Assembly: GCA_036752905.1 (NCBI GenBank)
Contig: DAIORT010000001.1
Location: 310,001-374,000 of the forward strand
Length of the DNA: 64,000 nucleotides
Direction of reading: 5' to 3'
Origin: UBA4877 sp002399345
GTDB lineage: Bacteria; Bacillota; Thermoanaerobacteria; Thermoanaerobacterales; UBA4877
Every line of letters starts with the position of its first letter. Position 1 is the first letter of the stretch. Positions 24,806-32,970 of this stretch are shown here, piece after piece. A program made the translations under genes and the position numbers. The notes under the pieces were generated by a model that was not told the origin of the DNA, did not search any database, and saw only the letters and a list, made by a program, of their open reading frames with translations.

Positions 24806-25711
24806 TTATGTGGTCCTGAGACCTGATTTACCTTGGGATTTCACTCCCTTTTCATTTCTTTTAAGCAGGTACCATAGCGGCGAAGCAATGAAGATTGAAG
24901 AATATGTGCCGCTGGCTACTCCCACAATGAGTGGAAGGGCAAAGTCTTTGATGGAGCTAGGCCCGATAAAATACAATAATGTAATTGTCATAAGTGTGGT
25001 AAGAGACGTATTTATCGATCTCGTCAATGTTTGGGAAATACTTGTATTTATAAGCTCTTCAAGACTCATTTTCTTCTTATAATTTTTCATATTCTCCCTT
25101 ATCCTGTCAAAAATAACTATGGTGTCATTGATCGAATAACCCAGTATAGTAAGCATGACTGCAACAAAGGAGCTGCTAATCGGTATCTTAAAAACAGCAT
25201 ACAGACTAAAAGTTACAAGAAGGTCATGTATAAGGGCCAGTATAGCCGCTACACCAAATTTGAGCTCAAACCTTATGGCTATATATACAAGCATGGCCAC
25301 TGATGCTATGCTAATTGCCAATATTGCATTATTTTTCATGTCTCTGCCGATTGTAGGCCCGACATTTTCTACGGACAATACATCTTTAGCTTTTAAATCA
25401 TATTTTTTCACTATGTCGCTCACGAGCTTTTGTCTTTGCGTATTCGGCATGTATGCAGTTTTGATGATGACCTCGTTCTTATTATTACCCGCCTTTTGTA
25501 TATAACTCTCTTTTTCCAAATTATATTTATTTAGAATATCTTTGATATCGTCGTTATCAAAACTTTTACCAATATTAATCTGCAAAATGGTGCCACCTGT
25601 AAAATCTATACCGAGCTGCAGACCGTTTACTGCTGTTGCTATTAATCCGACCAGTATGGCTATAACAGACAGCGTAAAGAATATATTTCTTTTTCCAATA
25701 AAGTCAAACAT
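24806..25711 (-). CDS. secF: Protein-export membrane protein SecF
   Basis: 301 residues. The first membrane helix is followed by LGIDFTGGTILQINIG, the SecD/F signature. A short periplasmic-equivalent domain and five more helices follow, with ILGYSINDTIVIFDRIREN between helices 4 and 5. With SecD it forms the proton-driven accessory complex of the SecYEG translocase. It lies 12 bases downstream of secD. Confidence 0.96.
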   Translation of the reverse strand: MFDFIGKRNIFFTLSVIAILVGLIATAVNGLQLGIDFTGGTILQINIGKSFDNDDIKDILNKYNLEKESYIQKAGNNKNEVIIKTAYMPNTQRQKLVSDIVKKYDLKAKDVLSVENVGPTIGRDMKNNAILAISIASVAMLVYIAIRFELKFGVAAILALIHDLLVTFSLYAVFKIPISSSFVAVMLTILGYSINDTIVIFDRIRENMKNYKKKMSLEELINTSISQTLTRSINTSLTTLMTITLLYFIGPSSIKDFALPLIVGVASGTYSSIFIASPLWYLLKRNEKGVKSQGKSGLRTT

Positions 25712-25723
25712 TATATGCCCCCC

Positions 25724-26959
25724 TTATAGCCCAAATAACTTAGGATTTTTTGTGATATTCATACCTACGACAGTATTAAGTATATACTTAGTAATTGCAA
25801 CTGCCGTAAGCATACTGGCAAGTACACCGACCGCAAGGGTTACGGCAAATCCCTTGATGGATCCCGCCCCCAGATAAAACAGTACCACGCAGGCTATCAA
25901 GGTTGTAACATTGGAATCCACAACAGCTATAAGCGCTCTGTGAAAACCCTGTTCTATGGAAGCACGCAAACTCTTACCGCTCTTGAGCTCTTCCTTGATT
26001 CGTTCAAATATTATTACGTTGGCATCGACGGCCATTCCTATAGATAGAATTATCCCCGCAATTCCGGGCAGCGTCATCGTCACTTTTAATAAAGCGAATA
26101 CGGCAAAAGTTATCATTATATATATCGCCAAAGCTATATCGGCTACAAGTCCGGGCAGTCTATAGTAAACCAGCATAAACAGCATTACTATAAGCACACC
26201 GTATATACCTGCCTGAAGACTCTTAGTCAAAGCATCTTGTCCAAGTGTTGGGCCTACTGTCCTTATTTCAATAGGCTTAAGCGTTACAGGCAGAGCACCG
26301 GATCTTACCTGTACTGCTAGTTTGGACGCCTCATCAAAATCCTCCATTCCGGTTATTACGGCCTGGCCTCCCGTAATCTGGCTTTGAACCACCGGGGCAG
26401 AAATTATCTTGTCATCAAGAACAATTGAAATCTGTTGATTCATATATTTAGCCGTAGCATCCGCAAACTTTTTAGAACCCTCGCCATTAAATTCAAGCGT
26501 TACCTGCGGCATATCCATGCCGTTTGAATCTTTGCCAACAACGGCTTTCGAATCCTTGACGTTTGCTCCCGTCAATATAACTTTGTCATCCGGGCCTACA
26601 AACTGCAGCTGGGCTGTCTGGCCCAAAAAGTTTATCGCACTCTCCGGATCGTTAACACCGGGAAGTTCAACACGTATTCTGTTAGATCCCTCTGCTACTA
26701 TGACAGGTTCAGTCACGCCCAGGGCATTGACTCTGTTGTCTATCACGGAAATAGCCTTGGAAATATCATCGGGGCTGACCTTGCCCTGGCCCTCCATGAC
26801 GGCATATACACCGCCCTTTAAATCCAGGCCTTGTCTAATGCTCTTACTGACCGGTTTAATTTCAAATTTTCCAATTGATAAACCTTCAAGCATTATATAA
26901 GCTACTATTACGATTATAGCTATTAACGCAATGAATTTTACTGTGTTCTTTACATTCAT
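25724..26959 (-). CDS. secD: Protein-export membrane protein SecD
   Basis: 411 residues. The N-terminal helix is followed by RQGLDLKGGVYAVMEG. The P1 extracellular domain spans roughly residues 60-240 and the C-terminal six-helix bundle contains GMAVDANVIIFERIKEEL. It assists late steps of protein translocation. SecD and SecF are separate genes here, not fused as in Bacillus. A near-consensus promoter lies upstream (26994-27022). Confidence 0.96.
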   Translation of the reverse strand: MNVKNTVKFIALIAIIVIVAYIMLEGLSIGKFEIKPVSKSIRQGLDLKGGVYAVMEGQGKVSPDDISKAISVIDNRVNALGVTEPVIVAEGSNRIRVELPGVNDPESAINFLGQTAQLQFVGPDDKVILTGANVKDSKAVVGKDSNGMDMPQVTLEFNGEGSKKFADATAKYMNQQISIVLDDKIISAPVVQSQITGGQAVITGMEDFDEASKLAVQVRSGALPVTLKPIEIRTVGPTLGQDALTKSLQAGIYGVLIVMLFMLVYYRLPGLVADIALAIYIMITFAVFALLKVTMTLPGIAGIILSIGMAVDANVIIFERIKEELKSGKSLRASIEQGFHRALIAVVDSNVTTLIACVVLFYLGAGSIKGFAVTLAVGVLASMLTAVAITKYILNTVVGMNITKNPKLFGL

Positions 26960-26993
26960 CTAAGTATGACCCCCTTCTTAACACATTAAATAA

Positions 26994-27022
26994 ATTATAA
27001 CCTCTCTCAATGGGAGCGTCAA
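26994..27022 (-). promoter_or_regulatory. secDF promoter
   Basis: TTGACG (27017-27022) and TATAAT (26994-26999) are 17 bases apart on the minus strand, about 35-60 bases upstream of the secD start codon. This is a near-consensus sigma-A promoter. Confidence 0.8.
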
Positions 27023-27092
27023 TATGACCGTTTTGTACCCATATCTCAATAACATATTTTATTTTATTACAATCATTTTACATGGCGGACCG

Positions 27093-27599
27093 TCACATAT
27101 CTTTTTTATACTCTGTTGCCAGATCCACATATTCCATTGCGCCTTCTTTTAGATACTTAACCTCGGTATCGGTCAGACTACGCACAATACGAGCTGGATT
27201 GCCGTAAACCATACTATAAGGGGGTATTTTTTTTCGTCTGGTAATAAGGGTTCCCGCCCCCACGATTACATGATCACCAATTTCGGCTTCATCCATTATT
27301 ATTGAGCCCATCCCTATAAGCGTATAGTCGCCAACAGTGCATCCATGTATGATGACGTTGTGACCTACGGTAACATAATTTCCTATTCGGGCAGGCGTAT
27401 TACCCACATGGACCACGCTTCCATCCTGTATATTAGTATAATTACCGACGCTGATGCCGCATATATCACCTCTTAATACACTGCCATACCAAATACTTGA
27501 GAAGTCCCCTATCCTTACATCACCTGCAATGGTGACATTCTCCAAAATACAAGCCTGCGGACTTATCGCCGGCACTTTATTTTTATATCGTTTTATCAT
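27093..27599 (-). CDS. Gamma-carbonic-anhydrase-like hexapeptide-repeat protein
   Basis: 168 residues built almost entirely of left-handed beta-helix hexapeptide repeats (ILENVTIAGDVRIGDFSSIW and onward), then a C-terminal helix. The zinc-ligand histidines of the gamma class are visible in SVVHVG and VGHNVIIHGC. Members catalyse CO2 hydration or are structural relatives without proven activity. The start overlaps the last codons of scfB by 17 bases, so it is translated from the same mRNA. Confidence 0.88.
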   Translation of the reverse strand: MIKRYKNKVPAISPQACILENVTIAGDVRIGDFSSIWYGSVLRGDICGISVGNYTNIQDGSVVHVGNTPARIGNYVTVGHNVIIHGCTVGDYTLIGMGSIIMDEAEIGDHVIVGAGTLITRRKKIPPYSMVYGNPARIVRSLTDTEVKYLKEGAMEYVDLATEYKKDM

Positions 27600-28947
27600 T
27601 TTTCATTAACCTTTCCGTTTGCAAGGCTATAGCACACTCCATTCTTTTCCTAACTATCTCACAGGCTATATCGTAGGTCTTATCAAAACCTCCGCCCATT
27701 TTAAGATTTGAAGCATGGCAGCCTCCGCTGCAATAAAATTTAGCCCAGCATTTTGTACATTTCTTCTTTGTATAAATATTGCTTTTTAAAAAAAGATTAC
27801 CCATCTTGGTATCTTTAATACCGTCAAATATATTCCCCATCTTATAGTCATCCATGCCTACAAACTGATGGCAAGGATAAATATTACCCGTTGGATCCAC
27901 AGCCAGATACTCAAATCCAGCACCACAGCCGGTGATTCTTTTAAGCGTACACGGTCCGCCATTCAAATCTATATCAAAGTGATAAAAATTTATTGGGTTG
28001 CCCTCATTTTCTCTTTGCATACAAAAGTCTAAAAGCCTGTCATACTCATCAAAGATACGCGGCAGGTCCTCCTCTCTTATAGCATACTTGCTGTCATCGG
28101 AAACAACAGGTTCCATAGATATTTCTTTAAAACCCAGATCGGCAATAGACTTGACATCCTCGGTAAAATCCAGATTATATTGTGTGTATGTGCCCCTTAT
28201 ATAATATTCCTTGTCCTTATCCCTGCCGGCAATGAGTTTACATATGTTTTTCACTATGGCATCATAGCTTCCGCCATTGGCTATATTATGTCTGAACCTG
28301 TCATTTACCTCCTTCCTTCCATCCAGGCTTAAGACCACGTTATACATGTTATCATTGATGAACTTAATGGAATCATCTGTGAGAAGGGTCGCATTGGTGG
28401 TTATGTTAAAACCAAAATCCTTATCATGCTCCCTGCCTTTTTTCTTAGCGTATTCCACCATGTCCTTAACAACATCAAAGTTCATTAATGGCTCTCCGCC
28501 AAAGAAGTCAATCTCCAGATGCTTGTTAATACCCGATTGGTCTATCAAAAAATCAACACACTTCCTGCCTGTATCTATGCTCATACGGCTTGTCCCATGA
28601 TGGTAACTCCCTGCTGATGCAAAACAATAGTCACATCTTAAATTACAGTCATGGGCAGGATGCACGCATAACGCCCTCAAAGAGGGCTTATAATTATCAA
28701 GTATATAACCCTTGTCATCATCCGGTGAAAACAGCATTCCGCTTTCTACCAATTCATTAATCTCATTTAAAGATTCAAGTATTTCGCTGGTATCATATTT
28801 ATCTTTTAAAATATCTATTATGTCTCTTTCTCTATGTTCAAGGTAAAGGCCCAGCACATCATAGGTAAGGTCATCTACAAAATGGATGGTTCCCGATCCT
28901 ACGTCGAGTACTATATTCCGTCCATTTGCTTTATATCTGTGTATCAT
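27583..28947 (-). CDS. scfB: SCIFF radical SAM maturase
   Basis: 454 residues. An N-terminal peptide-recognition (RRE-like) region precedes the radical SAM core with HDCNLRCDYCFASAG (CxxxCxxC at about residue 100). The C-terminal SPASM/twitch domain has CTLKRITGCGAGFEYLAV and CTKCWAKFYCSGGCHASN auxiliary-cluster cysteines. The SCIFF precursor lies directly upstream (29034-29168). Known relatives introduce thioether bonds between Cys and a Thr residue of the SCIFF peptide. A hairpin terminator separates the two genes, so the peptide would be made in excess over the enzyme. Confidence 0.96.
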   Translation of the reverse strand: MIHRYKANGRNIVLDVGSGTIHFVDDLTYDVLGLYLEHRERDIIDILKDKYDTSEILESLNEINELVESGMLFSPDDDKGYILDNYKPSLRALCVHPAHDCNLRCDYCFASAGSYHHGTSRMSIDTGRKCVDFLIDQSGINKHLEIDFFGGEPLMNFDVVKDMVEYAKKKGREHDKDFGFNITTNATLLTDDSIKFINDNMYNVVLSLDGRKEVNDRFRHNIANGGSYDAIVKNICKLIAGRDKDKEYYIRGTYTQYNLDFTEDVKSIADLGFKEISMEPVVSDDSKYAIREEDLPRIFDEYDRLLDFCMQRENEGNPINFYHFDIDLNGGPCTLKRITGCGAGFEYLAVDPTGNIYPCHQFVGMDDYKMGNIFDGIKDTKMGNLFLKSNIYTKKKCTKCWAKFYCSGGCHASNLKMGGGFDKTYDIACEIVRKRMECAIALQTERLMKNDKTI

Positions 28948-28979
28948 TCAATAATTCATCCTCCAATAAAAATTTAAAA

Positions 28980-29015
28980 AGCAGTATATATTAGCTTACA
29001 CTAATATTTACTGCT
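28980..29015 (-). terminator. Terminator between scfA and scfB
   Basis: AGCAGTA-ATATTAG pairs with CTAATAT-TACTGCT over about 15 positions with one mismatch around a 6-base loop. On the minus strand it is followed by TTTTTAAATTTTT. Partial read-through would set a high peptide-to-enzyme ratio. Confidence 0.78.
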
Positions 29016-29033
29016 TATATGTCCCCCACCGCT

Positions 29034-29168
29034 TTAATTCTTAGGACATTTTTGATTTGCAACTGTGCAGGACGTTTTACATGCGGACTGGCATGAAGCG
29101 TGGCATCCGTCACACTCAAACATAGTCGCTTTGTTCTGCGGCCTGTTTAAGGTTTTTATATGTTTCAA
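29034..29168 (-). CDS. scfA: SCIFF peptide precursor (six Cys in forty-five)
   Basis: A 44-residue peptide starting at a TTG (29168) with GGGAGG seven bases upstream. It reads MKHIKTLNRPQNKATMFEC and continues with DGCHASCQSACKTSCTVAN. The six cysteines are at 19, 22, 26, 30, 34 and 41, exactly the SCIFF pattern, and the N-terminal leader KHIKTLN is the conserved recognition part. The gene is shorter than most gene-finding cut-offs. It is the substrate of the radical SAM enzyme encoded downstream. The mature product's biological role is unknown across Clostridia. Confidence 0.95.
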   Translation of the reverse strand: MKHIKTLNRPQNKATMFECDGCHASCQSACKTSCTVANQKCPKN

Positions 29169-29235
29169 GTATATCCCTCCCTAAATATGAATCACTGACT
29201 ATTATAACATAAGTTATGCCGCATGAGAAACAGTT

Positions 29236-29607
29236 TCATATATTTATTCCAACAATTCCACCTAGAGCACCTATTAGAACAGCGATCACAACATTGATAA
29301 GCATGTTCGAGCCTGCTTGAGGGCCTCGTAAGATTAAAGAGAGAATATAAAGGATGATTATATAGATTAAACCTGCCAACGCACCATAGAGCCAACCTTT
29401 TTTATGTATCCAGTGTGCAGACATAAGTCCGGAAATAAATATTGTAACCGCCGAAACAACCTTAACAGCCGTAGGTATGGTAATCTCTGAAACACCGGTA
29501 GTTCCCAGTATTATACCGTATATCAAAAACGTAATGATTGCGATGACATATCCGACTATAACCCCTAGTGTAACAGCCCTTATAGAACTTAGGTTTTCCT
29601 TAACCAT
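29236..29607 (-). CDS. TIGR04086 family membrane protein
   Basis: 123 residues with four hydrophobic helices (about 12-34, 45-65, 70-92 and 100-122) and short loops such as HWIHKKGWLYGALAG. The architecture and the location between yajC and scfA match the YrzE/TIGR04086 family, consistently found beside SCIFF and secDF in Clostridia. The function is unknown. Confidence 0.82.
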   Translation of the reverse strand: MVKENLSSIRAVTLGVIVGYVIAIITFLIYGIILGTTGVSEITIPTAVKVVSAVTIFISGLMSAHWIHKKGWLYGALAGLIYIIILYILSLILRGPQAGSNMLINVVIAVLIGALGGIVGINI

Positions 29608-29677
29608 ATTATTATCACCCCTATTTATTTCACTACACTAAAAGTATGATTAAATATAAAAAATATAACTATAAAAA

Positions 29678-29709
29678 ATGCCATAAAACCTTTATAAGTT
29701 TTACGGCAT
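29678..29709 (-). terminator. Terminator after yajC
   Basis: ATGCC-TAAAAC / GTTTTA-GGCAT forms an 11-bp stem with one mismatch around an 8-9-base loop. On the minus strand it is followed by TTTTTTATAG. It ends the queA / tgt / yajC transcript. Confidence 0.75.
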
Positions 29710-29715
29710 CTCGTA

Positions 29716-30114
29716 TTACTTGTTATCCTCTTTATCCTCGTTGTCCTCTTTGCTATCTTCCTTCTTATCCTCTTTCTTTACTTCTTTATCCTTCTCATTA
29801 TTCTTTTCTTTGTCTTGATCCTTGCCCTGCTTTGTTTCCTTTGATTTTACCTTATTTGTAACACCACCTACTGCCCATTTTGCAATTATCAGCTTAACCC
29901 GGTCGGCACCGACTTCAATTGTGATGGAACTATCTTTTATATTGAGCACCTTGCCATAAATGCCACTCTTAGTTATTATCTCATCACCCGGTGCCAATGA
30001 AGCTATCATCTCCCGCTCCTTTTTATCCCGGTTTTGCTGAGGACGGATTATGAGGAAATAAAATATGGCAATAAAAACAACCAATTCAACAATCAGTACA
30101 GTTGTCTGATTCAC
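29716..30114 (-). CDS. yajC: Preprotein translocase subunit YajC
   Basis: 132 residues. A single N-terminal helix (VLIVELVVFIAIFYFLIIRPQQ, split) is followed by a small beta domain (LAPGDEIITKSGIYGKV). The tail from about residue 90 is almost entirely Lys, Glu and Asp and unusually long for YajC. It associates with SecDF. It follows tgt, the usual order. Confidence 0.93.
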   Translation of the reverse strand: MNQTTVLIVELVVFIAIFYFLIIRPQQNRDKKEREMIASLAPGDEIITKSGIYGKVLNIKDSSITIEVGADRVKLIIAKWAVGGVTNKVKSKETKQGKDQDKEKNNEKDKEVKKEDKKEDSKEDNEDKEDNK

Positions 30115-30139
30115 AGGTATCCCTCCCTTCTTTTATATT

Positions 30140-31261
30140 CTACAACTGATAACCATATTTTGCAAAAAATTCTTTTCTAAAGTCCAGCAGACTGTCAGTT
30201 TTTATAGCTTCTCTCATCCTACTCATTAATTTAATTAAAAAGTACAGGTTGTGATATGAAGCTAACCTGGCGGCTAATATTTCACCTGCATTAAACAAAT
30301 GCCTTATGTATGCCCGTGTGTAATTTCTACATACATAGCAGTCACATTCACTATCCAGCGGCGAAAAATCCTGTGCATATTTTGCGTTTCTCACCACTAG
30401 CTTACCATGGCTTGTAAAGACAGATCCATTCCTTGCTATCCTTGTCGGCAGAACACAGTCAAACATGTCTACCCCTCTTATAGCTCCTTCGATCAGAAGA
30501 TCCGGGCTTCCTACCCCCATAAGATATCTTGGTTTATTCTTTGGAATATATTCTTCAACGTTTGCCAGTGTATCAAGCATTATGTCCTTTGGTTCTCCTA
30601 CACTTAAACCACCTATCGAATATCCCGGAAAGTCAAGATCAACCATTCGTTTTGCGTTTTCTATCCTGATATCCTTATAAAGTCCTCCCTGCAGGATGCC
30701 GAAAAGGGCCTGATCATCCGGGCGCTGATTACTCGACTTGCATCTCTTCGCCCAATTTATGGTCATATCGGATGATTTTCTTACGTATTCCTTTTCAGCC
30801 GGATAGGGAGTACATTCATCAAAACACATTATTATATCTGCTCCCAAGGCATTTTCTATCTCCATGGCTTTCTCAGGACCGATAAAATGCCTGGAACCAT
30901 CCAAATATGATTTGAAGTAAACGCCGTCTTCACTTATTTCCCGCAGATTAGCCTGGCTAAACACCTGAAAGCCCCCGCTGTCGGTAAGTATCGGCCTGTC
31001 CCAGTGCATAAAGCTGTGCAGTCCGCCTGCTTTTTTTACAAGATTGTGGCCTGGCCTCAAATAAAGATGATATGTATTGGACAATATAATCTGGGCACCT
31101 ATTTCCTTGAGTTCCTCGGGTGTCATGGCTTTAACCGTGGCCTGCGTTCCCACCGGCATGAAAATCGGCGTTTCTATTATTCCATGTGGCGTACATATCC
31201 TGCCCAGCCGGGCATGGGTATACTTATCTTCCTTTATTAACTCGTACTTAAACTGGCTCAA
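30140..31261 (-). CDS. tgt: Queuine tRNA-ribosyltransferase
   Basis: 373 residues of a TIM barrel. The catalytic Asp is in ILTDSGGFQVFS, with a second in GVDMFDCVLPTR. The zinc site CDCYVCRNYTRAYIRHL lies near residue 305. It exchanges guanine 34 for preQ1 in GUN-anticodon tRNAs. Translation appears to start at a TTG overlapping the upstream stop codon (TTGA), with a GAGGAGG site ten bases before it. QueA, the next enzyme of the pathway, is two genes upstream. Confidence 0.97.
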   Translation of the reverse strand: MSQFKYELIKEDKYTHARLGRICTPHGIIETPIFMPVGTQATVKAMTPEELKEIGAQIILSNTYHLYLRPGHNLVKKAGGLHSFMHWDRPILTDSGGFQVFSQANLREISEDGVYFKSYLDGSRHFIGPEKAMEIENALGADIIMCFDECTPYPAEKEYVRKSSDMTINWAKRCKSSNQRPDDQALFGILQGGLYKDIRIENAKRMVDLDFPGYSIGGLSVGEPKDIMLDTLANVEEYIPKNKPRYLMGVGSPDLLIEGAIRGVDMFDCVLPTRIARNGSVFTSHGKLVVRNAKYAQDFSPLDSECDCYVCRNYTRAYIRHLFNAGEILAARLASYHNLYFLIKLMSRMREAIKTDSLLDFRKEFFAKYGYQL

Positions 31262-31902
31262 AAACGATATGCCTCCTCATCAATTCCTTTTGTAAACCTT
31301 ACTTTAGCAATCTTGTCTTCAGACATTTTTGTAATTTCTATCCCAGCATTATATATAGTAAGTTTTAAGCCTTCTTTAAGCTCGATATTGTGTTCTTTGG
31401 CATATCTTAACAAGAGAGTCCCTATGGAATCAGCATAGTTTTCCGGTAGATTGATGCCCACTAAACGGTTAACCTCTTTAATAGGGGTTACACCGCTCAC
31501 CACAATGCCTCGCTTACCGGATATATCTTCAACAAACAAATATTTTCTGATAGCAAATACACCCGCTATTGCCAGTATGCCCAAAATAAAATCAGTCATG
31601 CTTTTACTCCCAATAAGCATCTTCCTGGCAATAGCAAAGAGCAGTACCTCTATAATGCTGCCGGGCGTATGGTTGATAAGCATTGTCACAAGTTCCACAC
31701 CTACGGCCATTAAAAGAGCGTGGCCAAGAAAATCTGTCAACATTTTATAAGACAGTATGGGATCTGAATTAAATATTTGGTATATATATTTTGCCAGATC
31801 CGTAAAACTTACAGCTACGGCTACTATTATAAATAATGCTATCAGCATCTCTAAAAACAGTGTCGACTTTACCAGGCCCTTCTTTAGAGATCGATTATTC
31901 AA
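31258..31902 (-). CDS. PsiE-like membrane protein with CorC/HlyC-type C-terminal domain
   Basis: About 214 residues. Four hydrophobic segments fill residues 10-125, including FLEMLIALFIIVAVAVSFT and a region like phosphate-starvation-inducible PsiE. The C-terminal 75 residues (PIKEVNRLVGINLPENYADS, then a beta-rich end) resemble the transporter-associated CorC/HlyC domain. The function is not known. I chose the TTG at 31902 because AGGAGG lies seven bases upstream. It sits between queA and tgt with a 4-base overlap into tgt, although a queuosine link is not obvious. Confidence 0.7.
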   Translation of the reverse strand: MNNRSLKKGLVKSTLFLEMLIALFIIVAVAVSFTDLAKYIYQIFNSDPILSYKMLTDFLGHALLMAVGVELVTMLINHTPGSIIEVLLFAIARKMLIGSKSMTDFILGILAIAGVFAIRKYLFVEDISGKRGIVVSGVTPIKEVNRLVGINLPENYADSIGTLLLRYAKEHNIELKEGLKLTIYNAGIEITKMSEDKIAKVRFTKGIDEEAYRF

Positions 31903-31923
31903 TATCAATCCTCCTAATCAGAT

Positions 31924-32949
31924 TTAAATTATCAGCATGGCATCTCCGAAACTAAAGAACCTATACTTTTTCTCAACAGCAATCTTATAAGCGTTTAAAA
32001 TGTTTTCTCTTCCAGCCAGTGCACTCACCATCATAATAAGCGTTGACTCGGGCAGATGGAAATTTGTAACCAGGGCATCTACGGCCTTGTACTTATATCC
32101 GGGATAAATAAAGATATCCGTCCATCCGCTCTTCGCTATGATATTGCCATCCTCATCGCAGGCAGATTCCAGAGTCCGTGTAGAGGTCGTACCCACCGAT
32201 ACAACTTTCCCACCGTTTTTTCTTACACTATTTATTATATCTGCGGATTCTTGATTTATAACAAAAAACTCTGAATGCATTTTGTGATCTTCAATATTCT
32301 CCACCTTGACCGGCCGGAATGTCCCCAAGCCGACATGCAGTGTTACATATACGATATGGACACCCATATTTTCTATTTCCTCCAGCAGCTCTTTAGTAAA
32401 GTGTAAACCCGCCGTGGGTGCTGCAGCCGAACCCTCGTATTTTGAATATACGGTTTGATACATCTCATTATCATCAAGCTGTTTTTTAATATAAGGTGGA
32501 AGAGGCATTTCTCCCAATTTATCCAGTACCTCTTCGAAGAGCCCCTCATAACTAAATTTCACATAACGGGTACCTATGTCTGTAGAATCAAGTACCTCGG
32601 CTGTGAGCTCACCATTGCCGAATACAAACTTTGCGCCCGGTTTAGCTCTTCTTCCCGGATTAACCATAACCTCCCAGACATCACCGCCCTTATTATTCAA
32701 AAGAAGAAACTCCATTTTTCCATGGGTATCTGCCTTCTTCCCAAGGAGCCGGGCAGGTATGACCCTGGTATTGTTTAAAACCAGACAGTCACCCGGGTTA
32801 AGATAGCCCACCACATCCTTGAAAACCTTATGTTCTATTCCCCCCGTGTCTTTATGAAGCACCATTAACCGTGCCATATCTCTTTGCTTAAGCGGCTCCT
32901 GAGCTATAAGCTCCTTAGGAAGATCAAAATAAAAGTCATGAACGTTCAA
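31924..32949 (-). CDS. queA: tRNA preQ1(34) S-adenosylmethionine ribosyltransferase-isomerase
   Basis: 341 residues. The start FYFDLPKELIAQEPLKQRD, the segment LVLNNTRVIPARLLG, and AAPTAGLHFTKELLEEI in the middle are typical QueA text. It transfers ribose from S-adenosylmethionine to preQ1 in tRNA, making epoxyqueuosine. It is upstream of tgt in the same unit. Confidence 0.97.
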   Translation of the reverse strand: MNVHDFYFDLPKELIAQEPLKQRDMARLMVLHKDTGGIEHKVFKDVVGYLNPGDCLVLNNTRVIPARLLGKKADTHGKMEFLLLNNKGGDVWEVMVNPGRRAKPGAKFVFGNGELTAEVLDSTDIGTRYVKFSYEGLFEEVLDKLGEMPLPPYIKKQLDDNEMYQTVYSKYEGSAAAPTAGLHFTKELLEEIENMGVHIVYVTLHVGLGTFRPVKVENIEDHKMHSEFFVINQESADIINSVRKNGGKVVSVGTTSTRTLESACDEDGNIIAKSGWTDIFIYPGYKYKAVDALVTNFHLPESTLIMMVSALAGRENILNAYKIAVEKKYRFFSFGDAMLII

Positions 32950-32970
32950 AATAACATCTCCTGTAAATTA

